Below are positions 17,202-26,123 of a stretch of 64,000 bases of DNA, piece by piece. The first letter of the stretch is position 1, and every line of letters begins with the position of its first letter. The DNA comes from AP-15 sp963732095 (GTDB lineage Bacteria > Pseudomonadota > Alphaproteobacteria > ATCC43930 > CGMCC-115725), in contig CAVSZA010000054.1 of NCBI GenBank assembly GCA_963732095.1, positions 248,001-312,000 on the forward strand, written 5' to 3'. The position numbers and the translations under genes were made by a program. The notes under the pieces were generated by a model. That model was given only the letters and a program-made list of their open reading frames with translations. It had not been told where the DNA came from and ran no database searches.

Positions 17202-18617
17202 TCAGGCCAGCGCGTCCCACGTCAGCAGCGCGCAAGGAATCGTGCGATCCGGTGGAAAAACCTGACGTTCGAGATAGAGTCGAATGAGCGTCGTCGTGTA
17301 GGGGCGGAAGAACGCGATCTGGTCCAGCGCGGCCCCTTCGAAATGCAACGAGGCGTCCCACGAGCCCGGCTCGATCTGTTCTTCGTACCCGTGACCGATG
17401 TAGCCGACATAGGGAGTGCCGGACGAGGCGATGATGCGAACTGTCAGGCCCGGCGACGGCCGTCCCTGCTGGGGGACCAGATCGGCGACATCGACATGGA
17501 AGCATCGATAGCTCGGATCGCTGCTGTAGACGTCGACCTCGGCATCGAATTGGGTGATCTGCGCCTCCACTGCATCGCCGCGGAACAGCTGCAGATTGTA
17601 GTCGGTAATCGGATCGCCGCGCTCGTCTACGGCATGGATGATGAATTGCTGGTACTGTTCGGGAACCCTCTTCAAGCGGCCTTCAGCATCGGCCTCCTCG
17701 ATCCATGCGCGGTAGCCGACGTCGGCATCGCCGGCCGCTGCCGTCTTCTCGAACGCTGCGATGACGAGGTCTTGCAGTTCGGCGGGCGGATTGCTCAGGA
17801 TCGTCGCGTGGTTCACCTCGTCGGGTCCGGCGGGATGACCGATGAGATGCACCGGGATCGACACGTTGAGCCATTTATCGGCGACGACGCGGCGCGGCCG
17901 GGGATCCTCGGCCCCGGCGGTGTCAGTGGCCGTACGGCGTGCGACCATCCCCTTCTCGGTCATGTCGAGCTCGATCGCGCGGACGTTGAGGCCACAGCCG
18001 GCGCGCCGCACGGTCCCGTCCGTGCCCGGCTTGTCGACGAGCTTGCGCAGACCCGAATACGTGCCGGTGCCGCAGAACACAAACACATAGGGCGTCTCGG
18101 GACCGCCGTCGTAACGCGGCGGCTCGGTGAACACGTCTTCCTCGGCGAGCCTCCAGGTAAACGAGCTGGCGAGTTCGAGGTCGTCCAGAATGCGGTCTCC
18201 GGCCTCCAGAAAATCGGGGCCGAGCTGTTTGCTGCCCTTGAAAACCGAGCCGAGCCAACTGCGCCCTTTTTTGGCCAGCGGCGAGCCGAAAGTTGCGGGC
18301 GCCAGCGCGATCAACCGCTTCAGGCGCTTACCGCGCAACGGATCGGCGGCCAGCCATGAGCGCACGACCAGCATGCCGGTGGAATGGACCATAGCGTCTA
18401 AGGGCGCATCGGGATCGAGGCCCCCTTGCGTGGCGAGGGCACGGTCGAAAGCCTCGGCCAGGTCCTTGATCGTGACCTCGTTGTTCAACGAGACGTAAGT
18501 ACAGGTGCGCATATCCGCATTGTCGAGGCCGAGCCGGCGGCGCAAAATCTCGCGCCAGGCCGCCCAGGAGGCGCCCTTGTCCGAATATCCGTGCACAAAG
18601 ACCACCGGGTTGGGCAT
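17202..18617 (-). CDS. alpha/beta-hydrolase, lipase-like
   Basis: A 471-residue protein whose N-terminal 250 residues form an alpha/beta-hydrolase: VVFVHGYSDKGASW carries the oxyanion strand, and the nucleophile elbow reads MVHSTGMLV (Ser in H-S-T-G, as in lipases and PGAP1-like hydrolases). A likely catalytic His is in PVHLIGHPAGPDEVNHATIL. The C-terminal 200 residues resemble a beta-sandwich (FIIHAVDERGDPITDYNL) and may bind substrate. No signal peptide is visible. ATG 18617 is preferred over 18629 because GGAG lies six bases before it, whereas the first ATG has GGGAG directly adjoining. The ester substrate is unknown. Confidence 0.7.
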   Translation of the reverse strand: MPNPVVFVHGYSDKGASWAAWREILRRRLGLDNADMRTCTYVSLNNEVTIKDLAEAFDRALATQGGLDPDAPLDAMVHSTGMLVVRSWLAADPLRGKRLKRLIALAPATFGSPLAKKGRSWLGSVFKGSKQLGPDFLEAGDRILDDLELASSFTWRLAEEDVFTEPPRYDGGPETPYVFVFCGTGTYSGLRKLVDKPGTDGTVRRAGCGLNVRAIELDMTEKGMVARRTATDTAGAEDPRPRRVVADKWLNVSIPVHLIGHPAGPDEVNHATILSNPPAELQDLVIAAFEKTAAAGDADVGYRAWIEEADAEGRLKRVPEQYQQFIIHAVDERGDPITDYNLQLFRGDAVEAQITQFDAEVDVYSSDPSYRCFHVDVADLVPQQGRPSPGLTVRIIASSGTPYVGYIGHGYEEQIEPGSWDASLHFEGAALDQIAFFRPYTTTLIRLYLERQVFPPDRTIPCALLTWDALA

Positions 18618-18699
18618 CGCTGTCTCCATCTCCCGAGCGTGGCGAGGTTAACTGTACCAGTGACCCGTGGCAAATTCAGAAAACTCAGCCGTCGCGAGC

Positions 18700-19881
18700 T
18701 CAGCTGCGCCGCGCGATGCTTTGCGCGAGGACGGAAAGGAGCAGACCTAGCGTCGTGTAGCCGAGAATAACCTCGCTGCTGACGATGATTTCGCCGGCGA
18801 GGGTCGCCGGCCGCACATCACCAAAGCCCAGTGTCGTATAGGTGACGATCGAGAAATAATACGGCGTGAACCAGGTATTCGCGCTGTCTTTGTAATCGAG
18901 AATATGCGGAAAAATTCTGTATATTGCACCATAGATCGCCGCCAGTCCGAATGAAATCGCCGCGACGCGAACCAGGCTGCGCCCGTAGTCGATCAACCCC
19001 CACGCCCGGAACAGCGCCATGCCGCGGGTGCCCTTCAAATGAGCCTCCAGCGTGTCGAGAAAGTCCTGGTCGGCTGCCGCGCGCTTGAAGAGGGCATTGC
19101 CGAAGCACGAATCGAGACCACGGATCCCCAGGTAACATCCTCGCATGGCGCGAAGCTGCCACTGCACGCCGGTCAACTGCGCGTTGCTCAAATTGGCCAG
19201 ACTGAGATTGGTCCCGTTGAGGTTCGCTCCGCTGAGATCCGTGCCGTCGAGGTCCGCGTCCCTTAGATTGGCACCGGAGAGGTCGGCGAGGCTGAGGTTT
19301 GCTCCGCTTAGTTTGCCGCCGATCAGTGTCGCCCTGCTGAGATCGGCGCCGCGCAGGTTTGCCCCCTCGAGGACTGCGCCGCTCAGATAAGCCCGACTGA
19401 GGTTCGCTCCGCTGAGATTCGCCGAGCCGAGCGCGGCGCCGCCCAGACTCGCCCCTCTGAGGAGGGCTCCACTGAGGCTCGCTCCGCTGAGATCGGCATC
19501 GGATAGGATTGCCCCGGTGAAATTCGCCAAACTGAGGTTTGACCCGCCGAGATCGGCTGCGCCGAGATTAGCCTCACTGAAATTTGCTCTGCTGAGGTTC
19601 GCATCCCTGAGGATCGCGCCGGCGAGATTGGCCCGAGTGAGGTTTGCCCCACTGAGATCGGCCCCGCTGAAGTCGCAGCCACCGAGGATCGCGTCGGTGA
19701 GGTTCGCCCGACTAAGGTTCGCCTTGCCGAGATCCGCTCCGCCGAGCAGGGCCCCCGCAAGGTTCGCGCCGTTCAGGTTCGCTTCGCGGAGATCCAGGTG
19801 GATCGAGGGGTTCGCCTCGCGCCAAGCACTCCAAACGGCCTTTCCCTGGCGGAGCACGAAGACATAGTCGCTTTCTGTCAT
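18700..19881 (-). CDS. pentapeptide-repeat protein fused to a potassium-channel pore
   Basis: Of 393 residues, about 30-245 are an uninterrupted run of pentapeptide repeats of the A(D/N)LSGANL type, which fold into a right-handed quadrilateral beta-helix. The C-terminus has a two-helix ion-channel unit: VRVAAISFGLAAIYGAIY, the pore loop YFSIVTYTTLGFGDVRP with the selectivity filter TLGFGD, then a second helix IVSSEVILGYTTLGLLLSVL. The arrangement predicts a membrane-anchored channel with a large cytosolic beta-helix, perhaps a gating or docking domain. ATG 19881 (MTESDY) is taken as the start; a TTG seven codons upstream is the alternative. It is monocistronic. Confidence 0.85.
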   Translation of the reverse strand: MTESDYVFVLRQGKAVWSAWREANPSIHLDLREANLNGANLAGALLGGADLGKANLSRANLTDAILGGCDFSGADLSGANLTRANLAGAILRDANLSRANFSEANLGAADLGGSNLSLANFTGAILSDADLSGASLSGALLRGASLGGAALGSANLSGANLSRAYLSGAVLEGANLRGADLSRATLIGGKLSGANLSLADLSGANLRDADLDGTDLSGANLNGTNLSLANLSNAQLTGVQWQLRAMRGCYLGIRGLDSCFGNALFKRAAADQDFLDTLEAHLKGTRGMALFRAWGLIDYGRSLVRVAAISFGLAAIYGAIYRIFPHILDYKDSANTWFTPYYFSIVTYTTLGFGDVRPATLAGEIIVSSEVILGYTTLGLLLSVLAQSIARRS

Positions 19882-20113
19882 CGCATTCCCGCGGTCCGAC
19901 AACCCCTACCAATTGATAGCGGATCGCCGGCGGAGGACCAAGGCCGGGTCAGCTTCGCCGGAGCAGCCCCCTAGGGGGTGTGCTGGCGATCCACGCCGTC
20001 TTCGGGTAAAAAGCACCCTCCGAGGCGCGCTGCAAGCACCTATGTTTGCCTGCATCACCCGGGCAAGAAGCCCTGATTTACGGAAGCAAGTCGAGGCATT
20101 CGAGAGCATTTAG

Positions 20114-21391
20114 ATGGCACAGGATCCTCGGCAGGTGTCCCTTCTGCGCCGGCATCTGTCGCCGCTCACCCAGTTTCTCACCATTGCAATCCTGGCCCTC
20201 ATCCTTGGTGTTGCAATCCTTGTGTGGCCGGTGATCGGAAAGAATGTTGCAGATCCGGCCGGACGTGCTCATCCGGCGCCGTCGGAAGAGGGGCGCGGGA
20301 CCTTCAGGCCCACCAAAGAGCAACGGGCGGGGTTCAAGATCGAGCCGGTCGGCCTTGTCAGCTTCCGTCCCGAACAGGTCACGGAGGGCAGTATCGCGGT
20401 CGATGACAATCTGACGACGCCGGTATTTTCGCATTATTCAGGGCGCGTCATTAAGGTAATTGCCATGCTCGGCGACGTCGTCGCGCCCGGTGCCCCGCTC
20501 TTTGTGATCCACGCCAGCGAATTCGTGCAGGCGCAGAACGACCTGATCACCGCGCTTGCCAACCTGCAAACGGCGCGCTCTCAACTGTCCATGGCGCAGA
20601 CGACGGAGAAACGTGCCCATGAGCTCTATCTCGCGCAAGGCGGCGCGCTCAAGGATTGGCAGCAGTCGCAGACCGATCTGATCACGGTACAAAATACCGT
20701 CCGTAGCGATGAGATCGCCTTGCATGCGGTGCGCAGCAGGCTGCGCATCCTCGGTAAGACCGACCAGGAGATCGCTTCGCTCGAAGCCGAACCGACGCAA
20801 AAGCTCAATGCGGTGGCCACCGTAACCGCGCCCATCGCGGGCACCATCACTCAGCGCCAGATCGGGGTTGGGCAATACATCAACAGCGAAGCCAACGGCG
20901 CCACGAACCCGGTCTTCACGATCAGCGATCTGTTGACCGTCTGGCTCATCGCCAATGTTCGCGAGGCCGACGCGCCTTTGATGCGTGTCGGCGAAGCGGT
21001 CGAGGTGCATGTACTGGCCTTCCCCGGCCGCGTCTTCAAGGCGAAGATTTCGTGGGTCGCCCCGTCGATTGATTCGAACACGCACCGCCTCTCGGTCCGC
21101 GCCGACGTCGAAAACTCCCAAGGCCAACTGAAGCCCGGGATGTTCGCTGATTTCAGCATCATAACTGGGGAGACGGAGACGGCTCCGGCCGTGCCGCAGC
21201 GCGCGATCGTCTACGAGGGCGATACAGCTCGCGTTTGGGTCGCGGAGGATGACGGCTCGATCGCCGCGCGTTCGATCCGCACCGGCCGGATCGCGGACGG
21301 CATGGTCGAGATCCTCGCCGGGGTGTCTGCCGGCGAGAAGGTAGTGACCAGCGGCGCGTTGTTCATCGACCGCGCCGCGAGCAACGACTGA
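20114..21391 (+). CDS. RND efflux periplasmic adaptor, CzcB-like
   Basis: A 425-residue membrane-fusion protein. One transmembrane helix at about residues 21-42 (FLTIAILALILGVAILVWPV) anchors it, followed by the lipoyl half YSGRVIKVIAMLGDVVAPG, a helical hairpin (residues about 140-210), the second lipoyl half TVTAPIAGTITQRQIGVGQY and a beta-barrel with VHVLAFPGRVFKAKISWVAP. Such proteins link an inner-membrane RND pump to an outer-membrane channel for metal or drug export. The start of a czcA-like pump gene follows after 15 bases but ends after 15 codons, so no pump partner is encoded here. The adaptor itself is intact; it may serve a pump encoded elsewhere or be on the way to decay. Confidence 0.85.
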   Translation: MAQDPRQVSLLRRHLSPLTQFLTIAILALILGVAILVWPVIGKNVADPAGRAHPAPSEEGRGTFRPTKEQRAGFKIEPVGLVSFRPEQVTEGSIAVDDNLTTPVFSHYSGRVIKVIAMLGDVVAPGAPLFVIHASEFVQAQNDLITALANLQTARSQLSMAQTTEKRAHELYLAQGGALKDWQQSQTDLITVQNTVRSDEIALHAVRSRLRILGKTDQEIASLEAEPTQKLNAVATVTAPIAGTITQRQIGVGQYINSEANGATNPVFTISDLLTVWLIANVREADAPLMRVGEAVEVHVLAFPGRVFKAKISWVAPSIDSNTHRLSVRADVENSQGQLKPGMFADFSIITGETETAPAVPQRAIVYEGDTARVWVAEDDGSIAARSIRTGRIADGMVEILAGVSAGEKVVTSGALFIDRAASND

Positions 21392-21406
21392 GCAGACCAG
21401 AGCGGC

Positions 21407-21454
21407 ATGAACGCCGTCATCGCCTTCGTGTTGCGGCAGCGCGTGCTGATTTGA
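21407..21454 (+). pseudogene. czcA-like RND pump, only the first 15 codons left
   Basis: ATG AAC GCC begins MNAVIAFVLRQRVLI and then stops at TGA. This is the standard beginning of CzcA-family heavy-metal RND pumps, which continue for over 1,000 residues. The next bases match nothing recognisable, so the rest has been deleted. Position and spacing after the czcB-like gene are those of an ordinary czcBA operon. Confidence 0.75.
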
Positions 21455-21549
21455 TCAGCACATGCCCCGGCCGCCTTAGGTTGCGGTGTCACGTACGGAA
21501 ATCGCTGATTTAGAAATCAGGAAAGCTCTCTATAGAGGCTCAGCGTGCG

Positions 21550-22587
21550 TTGCAGATCCATCCTTATCATTGGCGTCCGTCGGGAAGTCTTCTAGCTCAC
21601 CTGCTGAAGGCGACGACCCAGCAGCATCACCGCGCGCTCGCCCCGACGATCGGGCGGCTGGTGCCGCCGACCGCCGTCGTCTTTGATATCGGGGCCCATG
21701 CCGGGCAATATACCAAGCTCTTCGCACGCGCCGCCAATCATGGGCGGGTCTATGCCTTCGAGCCGGGGAGCTATGCCCGCTCGATCCTGCGGACGGTCGT
21801 CTGGCTGCACCGATTGTCGAATGTGGCCGTGGTGCCGATAGCGCTCGGCTCCGAGGCTCGGCTCGACACGCTGACCATCCCGCTCAAGAGCAGCGGCAGC
21901 TTTGGGTTTGGACTCTCCCATTTGGGAAAGCCGTCAGAGCGCTGGTGTGCCGTCGCTCAGGAGATTGTGGCGCTGACGACGGTCGATGGTGTGGTGAAAA
22001 CGCTCGATCTGGACCGCCTCGATTTCATCAAGGCCGACATCGAGGGCTGGGAGCTACGAATGCTGCACGGTGCCGAGAGCACTTTCGGCCGTTTCCGGCC
22101 GCTCCTGTTGCTGGAGCTCAATGGGATGGCGCTGGCGCGTGCCGGGGACCGGCTCGACGACGCCTTCGCCTTTCTGGCGGCGCGCGGTTACCAGGCGTTT
22201 CGCTTCGTGCCTGGGGCAAGTCTGGCGCCAGTCGCCGCGCCCGTCGACGGCGATTTCTGGTTCATACCGGCGGACGGTGCGCAGACGATAGTCGATGCGG
22301 GCGGATTGGTCGCATCACATAACAGGAATGGTCGATCAGTACTGGACGTGCAGCCGCAGGCCGAAAACCGACGCGGGACCGCGGTCGCGGTTGTAGGCCG
22401 GGTTCTTGATAAACTGATAATCGGCCGTGAAGCGGGCGAAGCTCGACAGACCGACATTGTAATAGGCTTCGAGGATCTGCTCGGGCCCGGCATTCGGCAA
22501 TTGACCATCGCCGATGATTATGCCGAAACCGCCGGCGGCGAGGTACAGTTTACCCTGGTGCGAAATCTGGTTGATTGCGCCGGCTAA
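21550..22587 (+). CDS. FkbM-family methyltransferase
   Basis: A class I SAM-dependent methyltransferase of the FkbM type, 345 residues as read. Motif I is VVFDIGAHAGQYTKLFA, motif II ends VYAFEPGS, and the FkbM hallmark DFIKADIEGWELRMLHGAE is present. Such enzymes O-methylate sugars, polysaccharides or natural products. No ATG start exists near; TTG 21550 is the best visible. After about residue 260 the frame runs antisense through the 3' end of the neighbouring porin gene for 252 bases, giving a tail without family resemblance. The original stop was probably near 22330 and has been lost. It follows the deletion scar of czcA. Confidence 0.75.
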   Translation: MQIHPYHWRPSGSLLAHLLKATTQQHHRALAPTIGRLVPPTAVVFDIGAHAGQYTKLFARAANHGRVYAFEPGSYARSILRTVVWLHRLSNVAVVPIALGSEARLDTLTIPLKSSGSFGFGLSHLGKPSERWCAVAQEIVALTTVDGVVKTLDLDRLDFIKADIEGWELRMLHGAESTFGRFRPLLLLELNGMALARAGDRLDDAFAFLAARGYQAFRFVPGASLAPVAAPVDGDFWFIPADGAQTIVDAGGLVASHNRNGRSVLDVQPQAENRRGTAVAVVGRVLDKLIIGREAGEARQTDIVIGFEDLLGPGIRQLTIADDYAETAGGEVQFTLVRNLVDCAG

Positions 22588-23733
22588 TCCCACCGTGTCG
22601 TCCGGACGCCCCCAGCGCGACCCGGTCAGTGACAGCCCCGCCGAGATCGACTTATTGATGTCGGTGAAGTCGACCGTCTCCACCGTGCCTTGCGAGATGC
22701 TGGCGCGAGCAAAGACGCCCAAATCCGTAGCGGTCTGCTGTTCGAGATTGAGCCCGAACCCGTCTTTAGTGCGAAAACGGCGGACGTCGGAAGTCGAGGG
22801 CGTTTGCCCAGTGGCGACGCCCAGCGAGACCGCGTCAAGATAGGTCCCGAGCCTGCCGCGGGTCAGCCAATAGAGGAATTTTAGCTTGCCGGACTGATCC
22901 CACAGCTTATGTCTCTCTTCCAATTCGGCCAAGAACTGTCCTTGCGCGAAGCCGCGAGACAGCGCGACCGAGTTCGGCTCTTGCGACAGATCGAACACCC
23001 CGGCCCTGGCGGTCCACCAATTCTGATACCATTCCAGCGCAGCACCGTAGGTATAGCCCCAGGGATTCGCCGCGTAGTCGAATGCACCCATGTCGATGAT
23101 CGACCAGTTGAAGAAGTCGCTGCGTGGGTCGTGAGCGTATGCGTTGGTGTCGAAGATATCGACGACGGAATACTTGCCGACGGTGAGCACCAGGCGATCG
23201 GCGGTCTGCGAGCCGCCGAGCTGGTTCAGGCCGGGATCGAGCTTTTCCGTCTCGCCGCCTAAATTTATTGTCTGGCGAAGAAAGCCGCGCTGGACCAGAA
23301 AATAAGGCTCCGCCTTGCCAATTTTGTAGGCTTCGCCACTGACGTATCCCGCCACGCCAAAGGTGTCGCTGAGCCCAAACCCCTGGTCGACCTCGGGATT
23401 GAGCCAGATTTCGGCGCCGGACCACGGACGGAAGCCGGCATACAATGTCACGTCGACCGTTTCCCTCCCGTTAGCGCCAGAGCGGAGGCTGTGGGGGCCC
23501 TCATACGGAGAGCGGAATGCCGGTTGCAGCAGCCAGACATTCGTCCCTTGCCCATGAATGGCCCAGGCCTCCGTTTCGACCTGCTCGGCCTGTTCGGGGG
23601 TAACCGGTATGCCTTGAGGTTGCGGCGTCGGACCAACCATTTGGGCGCCGCACATCATTGGCCAGCACAAAAGCCCGATCGCTCCGGCGGCGATGAGGAT
23701 GACATTACGCGCCAGCTGCCGATGAAGCGCCAT
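22336..23733 (-). CDS. carbohydrate porin (OprB-like)
   Basis: A 465-residue outer-membrane protein. A signal peptide (NVILIAAGAIGLLCWPMMCG then AQ) precedes FRSPYEGPHSL, then many alternating beta strands, for example RETVDVTLYAGFRPWSGAE, DRLVLTVGKYSVVDIFDTN and WWTARAGVFDLSQEPN. The C-terminus, SVFGLRLHVQY, ends in an aromatic residue as barrel proteins do. OprB-type porins admit sugars and other small solutes. The start is ATG 23733, where the signal peptide begins; the open frame extends much further upstream but is an artefact of the overlapping neighbour. The ribosome-binding site is weak. It is the last of a three-gene minus-strand group. Confidence 0.8.
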   Translation of the reverse strand: MALHRQLARNVILIAAGAIGLLCWPMMCGAQMVGPTPQPQGIPVTPEQAEQVETEAWAIHGQGTNVWLLQPAFRSPYEGPHSLRSGANGRETVDVTLYAGFRPWSGAEIWLNPEVDQGFGLSDTFGVAGYVSGEAYKIGKAEPYFLVQRGFLRQTINLGGETEKLDPGLNQLGGSQTADRLVLTVGKYSVVDIFDTNAYAHDPRSDFFNWSIIDMGAFDYAANPWGYTYGAALEWYQNWWTARAGVFDLSQEPNSVALSRGFAQGQFLAELEERHKLWDQSGKLKFLYWLTRGRLGTYLDAVSLGVATGQTPSTSDVRRFRTKDGFGLNLEQQTATDLGVFARASISQGTVETVDFTDINKSISAGLSLTGSRWGRPDDTVGLAGAINQISHQGKLYLAAGGFGIIIGDGQLPNAGPEQILEAYYNVGLSSFARFTADYQFIKNPAYNRDRGPASVFGLRLHVQY

Positions 23734-23770
23734 CAGACAATCGGAAATCGCCGAGTTCGCTGACGGAGCT

Positions 23771-25207
23771 TTAGAATGTGATGCCTGTTCGGAGGCCGAG
23801 AACCAAAGCGTTGGGGATCGGCCGCCAGACCGGCGCCGGAAACGGCGCTGAAATGTAACCCCCAGGGTGGAAGACAAGCTGCAGATCCGGCTGCAGCAGC
23901 CACCACGGCGCAATGCGCGCTTCGTAGGTGATTTCGAGCGCCGCCTCGTAATCGCGTATCGGTCGCTCCATACTGGTGAAGAGGACCTGATCCCGGTCCA
24001 AGCGGCGGGCGTAGCCAATCCGCCCATACACCGCGCCAACGCCCAGCACGTCGAGGTCGCGGTTCGGGAAGACGCCTTTGAAGGTGAGGCCGGCGTCGAT
24101 CTCGAGGCTGAACAGATTGCGGTCGGGAGGCGCGTAGCCGAGGCGAAGGAAGGCGGCCAAACCCTGGGTCGCCGTATCGGGGCGGCGCCACAACATCTTG
24201 TCCACCACCAAATAGGCCCCGAAATTGCTGCCATGCATGGCGGGAATGCCATTGCTCGCGGGGTTCGCGAGCGAGAGACCCGAGCTATCGCGGCGCTGAT
24301 CGGGGAATTCTCCGGTGTGATACCAAGCGCCCACTTTGACATCGCTGAGCGGGGTAGAAGAAATCGGCTGCTCGTCGAACGAATAAGCAAGTTCGACAAT
24401 TGGCATGAAACCACCCTCGCCGATCAGGAAGTTGGTGCCGCTGGAGTTGCGGACCTGCGGATTTCCCGGTCCAGAAGGCGCCGGATTGCCGTTGAAGAAC
24501 GCAGCGGACAAAGTCAAATCGCTTGTTGGCGCAACCCGGAGTCGGGCGCCTGGCGTTGCAAATGGATAGCAGGGCCCACCGCTCGGCAAGTCATTCGACA
24601 ATGTGTCCGGACAACCGAACGACGAATTGACAAACCCTGCCGAGTATTGGCTAATGTAAAACTCGTCGTCGAAGGCGATCTGGCCGACGCGGAGCGAAAC
24701 CTTTTGGTTGAGAAATTCCTGCTGCAGCCACAGATCGTGAAGACGCATCGAGGCTAGCGCTTCGATCGAGCTCACAAACAGCAGATTGCCGATTGCGTTT
24801 TCCGACAATCCGCGCCCACTGATCCAGTACCCATCGATATAAAAGGTGGCGTCCGGCCACTTCGCCAGCTTATCGAGATCCAGGTTGAGAGATACGTCGA
24901 GCAGGCCCTGGTAAATCGTCAGCTGTCTTATCCCGCCGGTGGGATTGGACAATGTTTCCGCGGTGTCAGTGGCGCCGAAAGCAATGCCCGCGTCTTCCCA
25001 CTGCTTGCGTACCCCGCCCCAGTCGCCGGTGAGCCTGTCCTGCTCGAAAAGATCGTCTGCCGCAGCTGCCGGTTCGACCGCGAGCCCGGGAGCGGGGCTG
25101 CCGAGGATCAACACCACGAGAAAGCCAATCGACATCGGTGGTCGACAGCGCTTGCTGCGGGGAGCGCTTGCACAGGATTGGCGCGCCGAAAAAACAGCCC
25201 CCCTCAT
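23771..25207 (-). CDS. OprB-family carbohydrate-selective porin
   Basis: A 478-residue porin with the family signature DRLTGDWGGVRKQWEDAGI near the start of the mature protein, preceded by a signal peptide (SIGFLVVLILGSPAPGLA). Inner strands include VSLRVGQIAFDDEFYIS, FATPGARLRVAPTSDLTL, FGAYLVVDKMLW and a C-terminal LVLGLRTGITF ending in Phe. It should form an outer-membrane pore for sugars. ATG 25207 is preferred (GGGAG two bases before, not ideal); ATG 25135 at the signal peptide is an alternative. The following porin gene starts 37 bases downstream. Confidence 0.85.
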   Translation of the reverse strand: MRGAVFSARQSCASAPRSKRCRPPMSIGFLVVLILGSPAPGLAVEPAAAADDLFEQDRLTGDWGGVRKQWEDAGIAFGATDTAETLSNPTGGIRQLTIYQGLLDVSLNLDLDKLAKWPDATFYIDGYWISGRGLSENAIGNLLFVSSIEALASMRLHDLWLQQEFLNQKVSLRVGQIAFDDEFYISQYSAGFVNSSFGCPDTLSNDLPSGGPCYPFATPGARLRVAPTSDLTLSAAFFNGNPAPSGPGNPQVRNSSGTNFLIGEGGFMPIVELAYSFDEQPISSTPLSDVKVGAWYHTGEFPDQRRDSSGLSLANPASNGIPAMHGSNFGAYLVVDKMLWRRPDTATQGLAAFLRLGYAPPDRNLFSLEIDAGLTFKGVFPNRDLDVLGVGAVYGRIGYARRLDRDQVLFTSMERPIRDYEAALEITYEARIAPWWLLQPDLQLVFHPGGYISAPFPAPVWRPIPNALVLGLRTGITF

Positions 25208-25247
25208 GTCTCCCGGCAAGCGATGCGCTGGCGCGCTCGGGCTACCG

Positions 25248-25817
25248 TCACAAATGACCTCGGCGCAGCCCGAGATCGATGGCGTGGTAAGCTCCCGAAG
25301 GACCGAGGAGATTTTGTGTAACGCTCGCGACTGCCGTGGCGAGCGCTGGATCGTTAGGACCGCCGTGAAAGATCGCTTGCGCTTCGACGAGGGTCTGGTA
25401 CTCCCCGTTTAGATAGAGGCGCGCCTCGATCGTGATCGGACGGTGTGAGCCGAGCTCCCGCTCATAGACCGAGGTGTGCGCAAAGTTGCGCACTTCCCCT
25501 CCGGCATATGGGTTCAATTTGAAGCTCCATTCGACGCGATTAGCCGCAGAGCCGTTGTCCGCAGCCGGCTCGAAACGCCACTCGCCGAACCTGGCCTCGG
25601 CCATATGCACGGCCAGGTAACGCTGCAAGTCGACGCGGTGAAATCCCGGCAATCCGGTGGCCGCTTCGACTTGCAACGTCGTTGCCGCCGCAGCGATCGC
25701 CGATGCAAATGGTATGAGGGTGACCACCAGAACCAATCGCGCAACCCGGGCAGCACGGCAGCACCAGAATCGGTGGGACAATTTTCCGGAACCGATCATG
25801 CTCGCACCGAACGACAT
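25248..25817 (-). CDS. secreted protein of unknown function
   Basis: About 189 residues with a signal peptide (RLVLVVTLIPFASAIAAAA). The mature part contains FHRVDLQRYLAVHMAEARFG, RVEWSFKLNPYAGG and ITIEARLYLNGEYQTLVEAQ, suggesting a small beta-rich periplasmic protein. No known domain is recognised. ATG 25817 is chosen as the nearest start that leaves an N-terminal signal peptide; the frame is open further upstream. It is the first gene of the group with the two porins, 40 bases before the next start, so it may act with them in uptake. Confidence 0.5.
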   Translation of the reverse strand: MSFGASMIGSGKLSHRFWCCRAARVARLVLVVTLIPFASAIAAAATTLQVEAATGLPGFHRVDLQRYLAVHMAEARFGEWRFEPAADNGSAANRVEWSFKLNPYAGGEVRNFAHTSVYERELGSHRPITIEARLYLNGEYQTLVEAQAIFHGGPNDPALATAVASVTQNLLGPSGAYHAIDLGLRRGHL

Positions 25818-26123
25818 GCTACTGCCAGCCCTTCGAAGGCAATAGTAGAGAGTACTGCAGATCGCCAGCATCAACAACGATGACGCGGGATAACCGAAGT
25901 CGAACTCCGGCCCGGGATGTTTTTGCATGCACGCCCGGTGCCCGCGGAGATCTACCGCCTGGCGACGCCCATCGGGCGGTGGCCGCACGCAGACGGCCCA
26001 TCCACGTAAAATTTCAGCCCATTTTCGGCCGCTTCCTCCTGAACCTCCGATTTAGTTCATCAGAACCGCTGTGGGTGGGGCCGCACGCTCACCGGCCGAC
26101 TCACAGCTTCAGATTCGCGTCCT
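25818..26123. other. intergenic stretch
   Basis: About 300 bases between two minus-strand genes; it should carry the promoter of the secreted-protein/porin group. No RNA gene, repeat or clear terminator was recognised. Confidence 0.4.

Noticed and set aside
19903..20113. Riboswitch or small RNA upstream of the czcB-like gene
   Set aside because: A few short palindromes are present, but no known riboswitch core or terminator/antiterminator pair could be traced.
23734..24414. N-terminal extension of the 22336 porin frame to 692 codons
   Set aside because: The added part is out-of-frame sequence of the adjoining OprB gene; the signal peptide begins at 23733.
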